NCBI GenBank assembly: GCA_949825065.1
Contig: OX463846.1
Span: 1,443,778 to 1,507,777 of the forward strand
Direction of reading: 5' to 3'
DNA: 64,000 bases
Origin: Odontocerum albicorne
Lineage: Eukaryota > Arthropoda > Insecta > Trichoptera > Odontoceridae
The notes beneath the pieces were generated by a model. The model saw nothing but the letters and a program-made list of their open reading frames with translations. It was not told the origin of the DNA and ran no database searches. A program made the position numbers and the translations under genes. Of the stretch, positions 52,801-61,370 are shown one piece after another (the stretch's first letter is position 1; each line of letters starts with the position of its first letter).

Positions 52801-55800
52801 CACTGGATCCAACCATTCTTAGTCTTCCGTTACTTTTGTGCTGTATATTTAGTTTTTGGTTTTTTATCATTCATTTTCAGTCTTAAACTATCTCAGAGTG
52901 GTCTTCTTCATCTTACTTAATACATCAGTCTTAAGTTGATGATCTCTGTAGCCTAGTGATAACATTCATTTTCAGTCTCAAACTATCTCAGAGTGCTCTT
53001 CTTTATCTTACTTAATACATCAGTCTTAAGTTGATGATCTCTGTATCCTAGTGATAACATTCATTTTCAGTCTCAAACTATCTCAGAGTGCTCTTCTTTA
53101 TCTTACTTAATACATCAGTCTTAAGTTGATGATCTCTGTAGCCTAGTGATAACATTCATTTTCAGTCTCAAACTATCTCAGAGTGCTCTTCTTTATCTTA
53201 CTTAATACATCAGTCCTAAGTTGATGATCTCTGTAGCCTAGTGATAACATTCATTTTCAGTCTCAAACTATCTCAGAGTGCTCTTCTTTATCTTACTTAA
53301 TACATCAGTCTTAAGTTGATGATCTCTGTAGCCTAGTGATAACATTCATTTTCAGTCTCAAACTATCTCAGAGTGCTCTTCTTTATCTTACTTAATACAT
53401 CAGTCCTAAGTTGATGATCTCTGTATCCTAGTGATAACATTCATTTTCAGTCTCAAACTATCTCAGAGTGCTCTTCTTTATCTTACTTAATACATCAGTC
53501 CTAAGTTGATGATCTCTGTAGCCTAGTGATAACATTCATTTTCAGTCTCAAACTATCTCAGAGTGCTCTTCTTTATCTTACTTAATACATCAGTCCTAAG
53601 TTGATGATCTCTGTAGCCTAGTGATAACATTCATTTTCAGTCTCAAACTATCTCAGAGTGCTCTTCTTTATCTTACTTAATACATCAGTCCTAAGTTGAT
53701 GATCTCTGTAGCCTAGTGATAACATTCATTTTCAGTCTCAAACTATCTCAGAGTGCTCTTCTTTATCTTACTTAATACATCAGTCTTAAGTTGATGATCT
53801 CTGTAGCCTAGTGATAACATTTTTTACTTTAATCTCGGGGGCTTCGGGTTCAAAAAAGCTGCCAGTTTATTAAAAGAGTTCACCTGGAAATAATATTCGC
53901 ACGAGCCGAGCGGTAGTGTTGCTAAAACGTTCAAAGACCAACTACGGGTTCTATGTCTACTCCGGAAATTCTATAAACCTGAAGGGTCAATTATTGGGGC
54001 CGCTGAAGACAATGTTGTCTCCCGGCCACGCTCTTTAATGTATCCAAAACATCAATTTAGATATATTGAGTGGTACCATATCGTGGGCTCAATACTAAAA
54101 CTAGGTAACTCGAAATTTGGCACTTTTGAGTTATTTACATCAATGGATTGATGTTATCATCACTAGGGGGCATTTCAATGCTATAAATAGGTTTACATCA
54201 ATGGATTGCTCATCGAAGGGGCATTTCAACGCTATAAATAGGTTTACATCAATGGATTGCTCATCGAAGGGGCATTTCAATGCTATAAATAGGTTTACAT
54301 CAATGAATTGCTCATCGAAGGGGTATTTCAACGCTATAAATAGGTTTACATCAATGGATTGCTCATCAAAGGGGCATTTCAATGCTATAAATAGGTTTAC
54401 ATCAATGAATTGCTCATCGAAAGGGTATTTCAACGCTATAAATAGGTTTACATCAATGGATTGCTCATCGAAGGGGCATTTCAATGCTATAAATAGGTTT
54501 ACATCAATGGATTGCTCATCGAAGGGGCATTTCAATGCTATAAATAGGTTTACATCAATGAATTGCTCATCGAAGGGGCATTTCAATGCTATAAATAGGT
54601 TTACATCAATGGATTGCTCATCGAAGGGGCATTTCAATGCTATAAATAGGTTTACATCAATGGATTGCTCATCGAAGGGGCATTTCAATGCTATAAATAG
54701 GTTTACATCAATGGATTGCTCATCGAAGGGGCATTTCAATGCTATAAATAGGTTTACATCAATGAATTGCTCATCGAAGGGGCATTTCAATGCTATAAAT
54801 AGGTTTACATCAATGGATTGCTCATCGAAGGGGCATTTCAATGCTATAAATAGGTTTACATCAATGGATTGCTCATCGAAGGGGCATTTCAATGCTATAA
54901 ATAGGTTTACATCAATGGATTGCTCATCGAAGGGGCATTTCAATGCTATAAATAGGTTTACATCAATGAATTGCTCATCGAAGGGGCATTTCAATGCTAT
55001 AAATAGGTTTACATCAATGGATTGCTCATCGAAGGGGCATTTCAATGCTATAAATAGGTTTACATCAATGGATTGCTCATCGAAGGGGCATTTCAATGCT
55101 ATAAATAGGTTTACATCAATGGATTGCTCATCGAAGGGGCATTTCAATGCTATAAATAGGTATCTTAAAATATTATTTCTCAACTGAGTTATTTAGCATT
55201 TTCATAATTAGGCAAGTCGTAAATGTGGTAACAAAATAATGCTTAAAGTAGATGTCTGAAGTTCATATAACTTACATCTTACGATCTATTGAAACCTCCT
55301 TTATTAGTTTCATAAAAAATATTAGCGCGATACTTCATACTTAAAGAGGAGTTACCAGATAAAAAGACCTCGAAATTAAGAACGCCATTTTCTCAGAATG
55401 GAGAATTTTGAGTTACCTAGTTTATAGTATTGAGCCCACTATATACAGAAAAAAAAAGAAAAGTCGTAAGTCCACATTTATCTGTAATCACCTTATTCCG
55501 TTTTCTGTCATACATGTCACCCCATGCATGCAGATTTAATGTTATTTCATTAATCTATTTTTTTGTGAGAATCCGTTTCTAAAATTATTATTTTTTCAAT
55601 TAAACCGGATATTTTCTAACTGTAATCCAATTATAAAAAAATGCTCATGTTTTTGTAGATAGGTAGGAGGTAATCACAAATTTTTTGGCAATTAGTCATA
55701 TCAGTGTATGCAAATTAAAATGAAAACTTAATTATATATATATAATCTACATCTTATGCATATTTATTCAAACCAGATTCATTGTAATTTATTTTTATCA

Positions 55801-58800
55801 AACACTGTTTATTCCACTTTTTTGTGACGGTATAACCCTACCGGCTTCAAGGCTTTCACCTCATCTTCAGGGGAGCGCAAACAAGACTAAATGAGTTCGA
55901 ACTGATACCGATATATCGGTACCAGTTCGAACAGCATTTAGTCTTGTTTGCGCTCCCCTGAAGATGAGGTGAAAACCTTGAAACCGGTAGGGTTATACCG
56001 TCACAAAAAAGTGGAATAAACAGTGTTTGATAAAAATAAATTACAATGTCTTTAAACCTCCACAACGTTAATGCCAACCTCCACCTCCACAACGTTAATA
56101 AACAACATAACAGATTCATTGTATTGTATGATATTACTCTACAATATTGCGGGTTTATTGTTGCTTGGTAATCTTTTTCAACCAACTAGAAAGATGTTCA
56201 AGAGGCATAAGTACATCACACTGTCTTGTCTGTCAGGGTAGGCAGAGATGGAGAGTGCCAAACTTTCCTATTGAGACACACATGTTTCGCTTCTACATAG
56301 ACACAGACCTTCTCATACAGCTCCTAAGATTTCTACAACTTTACTTTTTCTTCTTTCAATCATCGCACACTTGATACAACTATACTTTCCTTGGTCTTCC
56401 TCTACTACTCCTTCCACTCATATTTGCACTGTATATTTGTTTTGTTTTGTTAGTGTTTCTTCATTCATTCGTTCCACATGGCACAACCATCTCTAGAGTG
56501 CTCTTCATCTTACTCGACACATCAGCCTTATGTTCACACTCATCCCTAATAACTTCTTTCCGTATTCTTAATGAGGCCTTTAGTGAAAACCAGACTGAAC
56601 TATTTGACTGACCTTTATTAACCATTCCCTTACGGTGATAAAATTGAAATGCGCGCTCCGGTGTTGGGTAGTGAGTACGCGATCAAAAATTAGCGATTTT
56701 AAATCGGAAAAATAAGAACATTCATAGATAATCCCCTTAATTAATTATAATTGAAGTTAAAAATTATAATAATTGAGATTTATTTGCTGAAAACATTAAA
56801 CCATCTGGCAACGCTCACGGAACGGGCGTAGATCTAGTCTCGTTGCCAGCCCAACAGCTACTGCGGCGCGGCAGGTTTGGTGGCTAACCCGGGCGTGGCT
56901 TACACTTGCGAGGTTGAGACAATTGAGCTCCTCGCTATTCAGTGAAGTATGCAAAAGTGAGATGCGAATATAGTGTCGCGCTTCCTGCATACTCTTCACC
57001 TATCGTCAATACCCAAGAACGAGGCACTCACAGCGTTTAAATGCGAATTTGTCTCCGATATTCACAAAATACTTACGATGTAGTTGATAAATTCTGATTA
57101 TTATTAATATTATTTTTTAAATCAATGCGTAAATATATTATGGAGGAATACCTAAAATCTTAACCTTGTATTTATTATATTTATAGAGATATTGATGGTT
57201 ATTAGAAGCAACGTGTAGAAGATACCCAACACAGGGAAAGAAAGGTTAAAAAAATCTGGGTTTTAACAGGAATCGAAACCGTAACGCCGGGCTGGAAGTT
57301 TTTTCCTTTTACCTATTTTCAAATAGTTGATGCGATATAAAAATAAATATTTTATCTTGAAGGAGCAAGTTTCCAGGGTTGCTGTATGAATGTGGATAAG
57401 GTGAAAGTTTTATGCTTGGATAGAAAAGTTTGGAGTTCTCTTCTCTCTACGTACCTTGCAAGAGTCTCGGCAGTATGTATGTAAACTTCATAAATATATT
57501 TGTTTAATAAAGTGGTGACCTGACCATTATGGGCTTAAGTGACATGGCAAAAGGTCAATTGATTAAAAGTCACTCAATTATTTTTATGCTCCGTACTCTG
57601 GCGGAATACCAGTACAATGATGATTTATTTCTTGATAAAGTTTTGAAATATTGGCATTTATTTTTATCAAACACTGTTTATTCCACTTTTTTGTAATGGT
57701 ATAACCATACCGGTTTCAAGGCTTTCACCTCATCTTCAGGGGGAGCACAAACAAGACTAAATTCTGTTCGAACTGGTACCGATATACACGCTTCAACGGT
57801 TGGGGGCTGAGGGGTGAGGGAAGCATGGGACGATTTCGGCCAAGAGCGGAGAGATATTTCTAACACACATGTGGTGTATATAAACTTTTATGTGCTGACT
57901 GCGATAATTTCTGTATAGGAAAAGGAAGATTTTTTGAAGAGACTTGTGAACATAAATCCATCCTAACGAATCATCTTATTTTATCTGAAATGGCTAATCA
58001 TTGTCACCGAGAAAATCACACATTTTCTATCATTGATGCAGAATTCGGGGTGTAGGATTTATTAAGTGCCATAAAAAAAGAAAAAAAAAATAGTATCAAT
58101 AGTAACGGAAATAAATTGGACAGATTATAGGTCCTGGAAATGTTCAAGTCAGTCCATTGAGATGAACATCTACTAAATACATGCATTCCCAAGATCTCAT
58201 CGCTGCTTGCTAAAGTTATCTCCTCTCTCCCTCCACTTAAAATCCCCAACCCGAATTTTTACCATTAAATGCGTGTGTTTGTCGGTACCAGTTCGAGCAT
58301 AATTCATTCTTGTTTATGCTCCTCTGATGATGTGATGAAAATCTTGAAACCGGTAGGGTTATATAAAGTGAAATAAACAGTGTTTGACTAAACAAGTTAC
58401 AATGTATAAATCTCCACAGTGTTAATGCCTTAAATATAAATAATATATTATTTAAGGAATTTTATGCCCTAAAAGATTATTACTAAATTTTTTATTCACA
58501 TTCATAATAATAATGTTATTTTATTGCTTTTGTTTTTCATTTTTTTTTTTTTAATTGTCCTTTAAGATTTAACACGTTGATCGCCGTGTCAGCCACCGGT
58601 GGCCGACACTGAGGTATTCCAATTGGGCAGTTTTGGCCACCGGTGGCTGACACGGCATACCTAACTTCAGAGTGTCATCCTGTCCGTCGGCTACGCGCTC
58701 TGTATTAAACTACTATTAAACTTGGCCGACACGGCCCTTATCTATCTTACTACGATATGACCTTAGGATATCTTCGTGGTTCTAAAATAAATACTCATGG

Positions 58801-60490
58801 ATGTGATAGGTAGGTTATATTAAATTAAAAACCAAAAAACGTACACACATTTTTTGACCATTTTACGAAAATCCTATTGGCGATCAATGTGTTAAGGTTA
58901 TCATTTTATGTCACTGATAATGGTGGTTCAGTTACTCAAATATGTTTGTTTACATTCTGTAAAAAAAATCTAGTTTATTTTATAATGTGTCGAAAATCAG
59001 AGGTCCAAAACTTTTTGCTACCATTAACGTTGTGAGGTTTAAAGACATTGTAATTTATTTTTATCAAACACTGTTTATTACACTTTTTTGTGACGGTATA
59101 ACCCTACCGGTTTCAAGGCTTTCACCTCATCTTCAGGGGAGCACAAACAAGACTCAAACTCAAACTCAGGGGAGCGCAAACAAGTCTTGTTTGCGCTCCC
59201 CTGAAGATGAGGTGTGCACCTTGAAACCGGTAGGGTTATACCGTCACAAAAAAATGGAATGAACAGTGTTTGATAAAAATAAATTACTTTGTTATTCCAC
59301 CTAATTACTAAACTCCGCGCTACACATGTTTCTACCTCCTATTTGAGTCTTTGTTCAGGTGGAATTACGGAATTAATGAAGAGAGCCTCGGCATAGGAGG
59401 TAAAAACATGTTTACTCTTCATCAATCCACCTGATGATTGCCTCAGGATAGAAGGTAGAAACTTTTTTGTGTATGATTCATATTATATTATTAATAATTT
59501 TAATACTTTTATATGAAAACTTGATTTTATATTTATATATATTCAAATTCTAATTTGAGTATTACTATTGTAACTATTTTTAATGATCGATAAAAGACCG
59601 CAATGTATTCCCAGCAATATCTGGGAATACTTTGCGTGATCGTGTAAGGAACACCACAATCCGAGAGGTCTGTGAGGTCCAAGATGTGGTCAGATGGGGA
59701 CGACAGCGTCGACGATACTGGTACCAACATGTACAGAGAATAAATTCCACAAGAATTCCATACATAGCTCTGCATGGGGTGCCGGATGAACGGCGTCCGC
59801 TAGGGAGACCCCTGAAACGATGGAGAGATAGCTGGAGCTCAGCATCACAAGACAATCCTGCAGTAACAGACTCTTGAGAGTCTACAGAAAGTTTAAGAAG
59901 ATAAAAGACCGTACATTTTAATCGATAAATAAATAAATGGACCAAAGAGGTGGTAGCCAGACGGGGCCAGATTTGAATTATGTGGGAGAGAGGGGAGGAA
60001 GAACATTGCAATCCAGTTATACGTAGTCTGGTGCGTAGTCATGTGTTGTAGAGGAGAAGAATCTCATTTATGTTTTTGTCAAGTCAAATTCTGTAGATTA
60101 TATGTTTTCAATATTTTCACATATTGATCGAAGTTGATTGTGGTGTTTCAAAAAAATTGATTTAAATTAAAAATGTATAAAGGTAAACCAAATGGTGTAA
60201 GTGATAATGTCACACTCGTTAAATTATAAAAGAATTGTTTGACACTTAAATTATTTTCACTAATTAAATTTGTGTTACTTTTTGTTTTTCAGAAAAGTTC
60301 GTGCTTAAAATTCCATGGACTAATCTGTATAAAGATAAAACAACTGTGCATATTGAGAAAGCCTATTTCCTGCTAGTTCCGAACCAAGAAGTCAAATATG
60401 ACCCCGAAAAGGAGGACAAAAATTTGCTTCTCGCCAAACAGAGAGAACTCCAAAGGATCGAAGATGCTAAGAAACTCGATGTCACAAAAG
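46782..60490 (+). CDS. Vps13: VPS13 (A/C type) N-terminal coding exons, gene continues beyond window
   Basis: Exons 46782-46881, 49585-49671 and 60293-60490 join in phase and give the first 128 residues. VPS13 proteins are very large bridge-like lipid-transfer proteins at membrane contact sites. The N-terminal chorein domain seen here forms the start of the hydrophobic groove. Seen directly: [56 protein letters not shown], then [20 protein letters not shown] and [20 protein letters not shown]. The MVxESVVxDLLNRxLGDYV opening and IPWxNLY block identify VPS13A/C rather than B or D. Intron 1 is 2.7 kb and intron 2 is 10.6 kb, the latter packed with repeats. The rest of the gene (thousands of codons) lies to the right. 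Confidence 0.93.
46882..47400. other. VPS13 intron 1, repeat-free start
   Basis: AT-rich intronic sequence with no recognised repeat or gene. Confidence 0.5.
47681..48262. mobile_element. TIR element CCGTATTGGCCC family, copy 1, TA target
   Basis: Ends CCGTATTGGCCCCACTA and inverted CCGTATTAGCCCGACTATAA; TA at 47679-47680 and 48263-48264. The empty site is readable in the homologous LINE 3' UTR near 61190 (GGGGAACTACCTAATTTAAT). It carries a short LINE-tail insertion at 47718-47771. Confidence 0.8.
47718..47771 (+). mobile_element. Extremely 5'-truncated LINE tail insertion (~50 bp)
   Basis: TGTGTAACAGGAGAAATCCA then GTGGATAAAAAA plus a poly-A run matches the last ~45 bp of the CR1/Jockey-like LINE at 35055-35103. 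The copy at 51483 lacks it. AAGGC occurs on both sides, a likely target-site duplication. Confidence 0.75.
48434..49113 (-). mobile_element. LINE fragment with a 205-codon open frame
   Basis: The minus-strand frame 49113-48496 contains [60 protein letters not shown] and [11 protein letters not shown], the C-terminal region of an RTE-type endonuclease-reverse transcriptase LINE. It is open throughout but lacks the RT catalytic core, so it is 5'-truncated. It lies in VPS13 intron 1, antisense to the gene. Confidence 0.87.
49120..49584. other. VPS13 intron 1, 3' part
   Basis: AT-rich intronic sequence; nothing recognised apart from the exon-2 acceptor tract. Confidence 0.5.
49585..49671 (+). 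CDS. Vps13: VPS13 exon 2
   Basis: The acceptor is TGTTTTTCAG|GTGATG and the donor CATATTG|GTAAAT. It encodes [20 protein letters not shown] and PVQGIFGHI. Confidence 0.93.
49950..50180 (-). mobile_element. LINE 3' fragment (VPS13 intron 2)
   Basis: Uninterrupted version of the tail seen at 4546-5040 (CGTGCCCCTTGCGAGATAGG; CACAACTTTCGCTTCTTCCA; GTTTTCCTCGGACAACCTC). It is useful as the empty-site reference for the SINE at 4636. Confidence 0.6.
50381..50990. mobile_element. piggyBac-like MITE, diverged subfamily (VPS13 intron 2)
   Basis: TTAA at 50377-50380 and 50991-50994; 610 bp. The right half (ATTATTAATATTATTTTTTC..., GGAGGAATACCTAAAATC) matches family TTAA-A, but the left half differs. 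Its ends are CCTTTCCCTTCCTGTGC and inverted CCCTTCCTGTCCTGTGA. Confidence 0.8.
50995..51089 (+). mobile_element. Short LINE C-terminal fragment
   Basis: GGTCAAGAAGAGCACGCTAA then TGGTTTGGGCATGTGGAATG matches the RWFGHVERMN region of the dispersed LINE. It lies between two copies of the same MITE. Confidence 0.6.
51090..51315. mobile_element. Truncated second copy of the 50381 MITE
   Basis: Starting at ACACGTTTGATTGTATTGG it repeats 50763-50990 almost base for base and ends at TTAA 51316-51319. The left half is missing. Confidence 0.8.
51483..52278. mobile_element. TIR element CCGTATTGGCCC family, copy 2, TA target
   Basis: CCGTATTGGCCCGACTATAG at the left and inverted CCGTATTGCCCGACTATAAG at the right; TA on both sides. 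Non-coding, A-rich, with CCTCAGCATCAGTCTCATCT shared with copy 1. It is interrupted by a TTAA MITE at 51665-51906. Confidence 0.8.
51665..51906. mobile_element. piggyBac-like MITE nested in the TIR element
   Basis: TTAA at 51661-51664 and 51907-51910; ends CCCTGAGAGATCGACGC and inverted CCCTGAGAGCGCTACGAG; 242 bp. It contains a 22-bp inverted pair around CATTTAGAATACAAGGGTA. The copy at 47.9 kb shows the host element without the insertion. Confidence 0.8.
52527..52790. mobile_element. Penelope-like pseudo-LTR palindrome (VPS13 intron 2)
   Basis: Left arm 52576-52678 (ATTGTAATTTATTTTTATCA...CTTCAGGGGAGTGC) and right arm 52680-52785 in inverted orientation, with no coding sequence between them. 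Confidence 0.75.
52800..53819. repeat. 95-bp tandem array, about 10 copies, built over a LINE/SINE junction
   Basis: From about 52873 the sequence repeats every 95 bp. About 70 bp of each unit is minus-strand LINE (CTCAAACTATCTCAGAGTGC; ATCTTACTTAATACATCAGT) and the last ~25 bp is the head of SINE family 2 (GATGATCTCTGTAGCCTAGT). The final unit reads straight into the complete SINE. Confidence 0.9.
53795..54082 (+). repeat. tRNA-derived SINE, family 2, copy B
   Basis: CTCTGTAGCCTAGTGATAAC (A-box-like) and GGCTTCGGGTTCAAAAAAGC (B-box-like) are followed by the body shared with 44266-44555. Its A-rich tail was separated by the next element and resumes at 55440-55462. TAAGT-containing flanks on both sides suggest a target-site duplication in the host LINE. 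Confidence 0.75.
54083..55439. mobile_element. TIR element carrying a 51-bp minisatellite
   Basis: The ends GTGGGCTCAATACTAAAACT and inverted GTGGGCTCAATACTATAAAC, continuing into AGGTAACTC, form ~30-bp TIRs. It inserted into the 3' tail of the SINE. Flanks suggest a TAT-type target, but this is not clean. There is no transposase; most of the interior is the tandem array. Confidence 0.75.
54170..55162. repeat. 51-bp minisatellite, 19 full copies, higher-order pattern
   Basis: The unit is GGTTTACATCAATGGATTGC then TCATCGAAGGGGCATTTCAA then TGCTATAAATA. Because 51 is a multiple of three and the unit lacks stops in two frames, ~350-codon open frames arise on both strands (54117-55187 plus; 55183-54140 minus). 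A G/A variant (ATGGATTG versus ATGAATTG) recurs at copies 3, 5, 8, 12 and 16, giving a four-unit (204-bp) period in the later part. Confidence 0.97.
55440..55560 (-). mobile_element. SINE tail and continuation of the host LINE
   Basis: TATATACAGAAAAAAAAAGA is the displaced SINE tail. The following GTAATCACCTTATTCCGTTT continues the minus-strand LINE seen at 24318-24400, showing where the LINE resumes after the SINE and TIR element. Confidence 0.6.
55782..56112. mobile_element. Penelope-like pseudo-LTR palindrome (VPS13 intron 2)
   Basis: The arms 55785-55918 and 55910-56047 are inverted copies that meet at CGATATATCGG. The right arm continues into CCTCCACAACGTTAATGCC, as at 36310. Confidence 0.78.
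56112..57300 (-). repeat. tRNA-derived SINE, family 1, copy D, split by a LINE fragment and a MITE
   Basis: SINE parts are at about 56112-56208, 56570-56617 and 57250-57300 (AAATCTGGGTTTTAACAGG; AATCGAAACCGTAACGCC). A minus-strand LINE fragment (56210-56570) and a TTAA-flanked MITE (56622-57245) lie between them. Confidence 0.6.
56622..57245. mobile_element. piggyBac-like MITE, family TTAA-A, copy 5
   Basis: TTAA at 56618-56621 and 57246-57249; 624 bp, in the same orientation as copy 1. It contains a 67-codon minus-strand frame nearly identical to that in copy 2. Confidence 0.87.
57380..57490 (+). mobile_element. Short LINE tail fragment
   Basis: GCTTGGATAGAAAAGTTTGG then AGTTCTCTTCTCTCTACGTA matches the shared LINE 3' coding end. 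Confidence 0.55.
57654..58446 (+). mobile_element. Penelope-like element fragment with GIY-YIG remnant (VPS13 intron 2)
   Basis: An inverted pseudo-LTR arm (57660-57800) is followed by a plus-strand GIY-YIG remnant ([24 protein letters not shown]; [18 protein letters not shown]) with frame breaks, and a second pseudo-LTR end near 58320-58430. Confidence 0.75.
58573..58891. mobile_element. piggyBac-like MITE with CCACCGGTGG palindromes
   Basis: TTAA at 58569-58572 and 58892-58895; ends CACGTTGATCGCC and inverted CACATTGATCGCC. Two copies of the palindrome GCCACCGGTGGC-type lie at 58598-58610 and 58637-58648, within a locally GC-rich core. Confidence 0.8.
59024..59287. mobile_element. Penelope-like pseudo-LTR palindrome (VPS13 intron 2)
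   Basis: Left arm 59046-59152 and right arm 59172-59285 are inverted copies with a ~20-bp spacer that itself repeats CTCAAACTCAAACTC. No coding sequence. Confidence 0.75.
59285..59470. repeat. Fold-back repeat related to 41690-42115
   Basis: TTACTTTGTTATTCCACCTA, ACACATGTTTCTACCTCCTA and the inverse GGCATAGGAGGTAAAAACAT are shared with the intron-3 fold-back element. It directly abuts the Penelope-like palindrome. Confidence 0.55.
59595..59900 (+). mobile_element. LINE C-terminal fragment (VPS13 intron 2)
   Basis: The frame 59632-59877 encodes [20 protein letters not shown] and [12 protein letters not shown], nearly identical to the inverted copy at 3840-4115. Confidence 0.78.
59905..60292. 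other. End of VPS13 intron 2
   Basis: No repeat was recognised; a polypyrimidine tract (TTACTTTTTGTTTTTCAG) precedes exon 3. Confidence 0.5.
60293..60490 (+). CDS. Vps13: VPS13 exon 3
   Basis: The acceptor is TTGTTTTTCAG|AAAAGT. The likely donor is ACAAAAG|GTGATC, after which the frame soon meets a stop. It encodes [20 protein letters not shown] and the Lys/Glu-rich segment ending AKKLDVTK. The 3' boundary is the least certain point. Confidence 0.88.
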
Positions 60491-60880
60491 GTGATCGACC
60501 TCTTATTTCATAATTGTTTTTGTTGTAAAATATTCATTTGACGTATGATTTAAATTCATTTTATTTTTACACAAAATTAGCCTTTTCTCTGCCAGGTATG
60601 GAGTACGTAGTGTGTACCTGTTGGCTAGCCTGTTTTTTTTTTAATGTTCAAATCCTTATAATAAGTAAAGAGTTGATTACTCACGGTTTGTTGACGTTCT
60701 GTTATGTTTTATGCCTCTTTTTGATATTCAATGAATTTTTCATTGCCTCGAAATTAAATTCAGGATCATTTGTGTTACTTAAAAACGTTTCATTAAGAAA
60801 ATGAATCCTTATAAGTATAACCATAAGGGTGGTCGCATATGCGACCCATTTCTGCTTATGCCTGTTAAAGGGTTAAAGCT
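60491..60880. other. Start of VPS13 intron 3
   Basis: AT-rich. A palindrome GGTCGCATATGCGACC lies at 60833-60848 close to GTTAAAGGGTTAA, possibly the end of a truncated TTAA-type MITE. Confidence 0.45.
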
Positions 60881-61370
60881 GCGAGTATGGGTGGCTTCCT
60901 AAAGCTGGAGATGCCACCCTTATCTCTAATTCTGCTAGTGTTAGAGATATAGGGGGCATGTGTAGTTTTAGGAAGCACTTGAAGACAACCTTTTTTGAGA
61001 ATTCTCATCAAAATTTATGGTGTTATATGAACACTACACATATACACTATACTACACCTAAATTCAAATGTGCTGCTGTCACATATCCAAAAATCTACAA
61101 AGCTTTCTTTGTCGTTCATCCTTCCATGGTAAGTTGTCTGTGGTTTTCTTACCAAATATGTTTTTCTGAACATATGCAGTTGCGGGGAACTACCTAATTT
61201 AATAATCGCAGCCATTTTCTTTCTATCCTGACACTCAACTTGTATATTTATTTTGTACATTTTTTAATCTGTCAATAATAGTGGGTCCGAGTCCCGAGTT
61301 AAGGAGGCTTTAAGGAGAATCCCTTCTATAAACAGCGTTATATTTACTGTTCTTTTTTACTTTTGTTTTT
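60880..61370 (+). mobile_element. LINE 3' UTR copy, uninterrupted
   Basis: Matches 47440-47680 plus 48263-48440 in order (GGAAGCACTTGAAGACAACC; ATGCAGTTGCGGGGAACTAC; GGGTCCGAGTCCCGAGTTAA). It serves as the empty site for the TIR element at 47681. The tandem array begins right after its tail. Confidence 0.65.

Noticed and set aside
54117..55187. Large repeat protein encoded by the 51-bp array
   Set aside because: Equivalent open frames exist on both strands, there is no start context, splice site or domain, and the openness follows from the unit length being a multiple of three.
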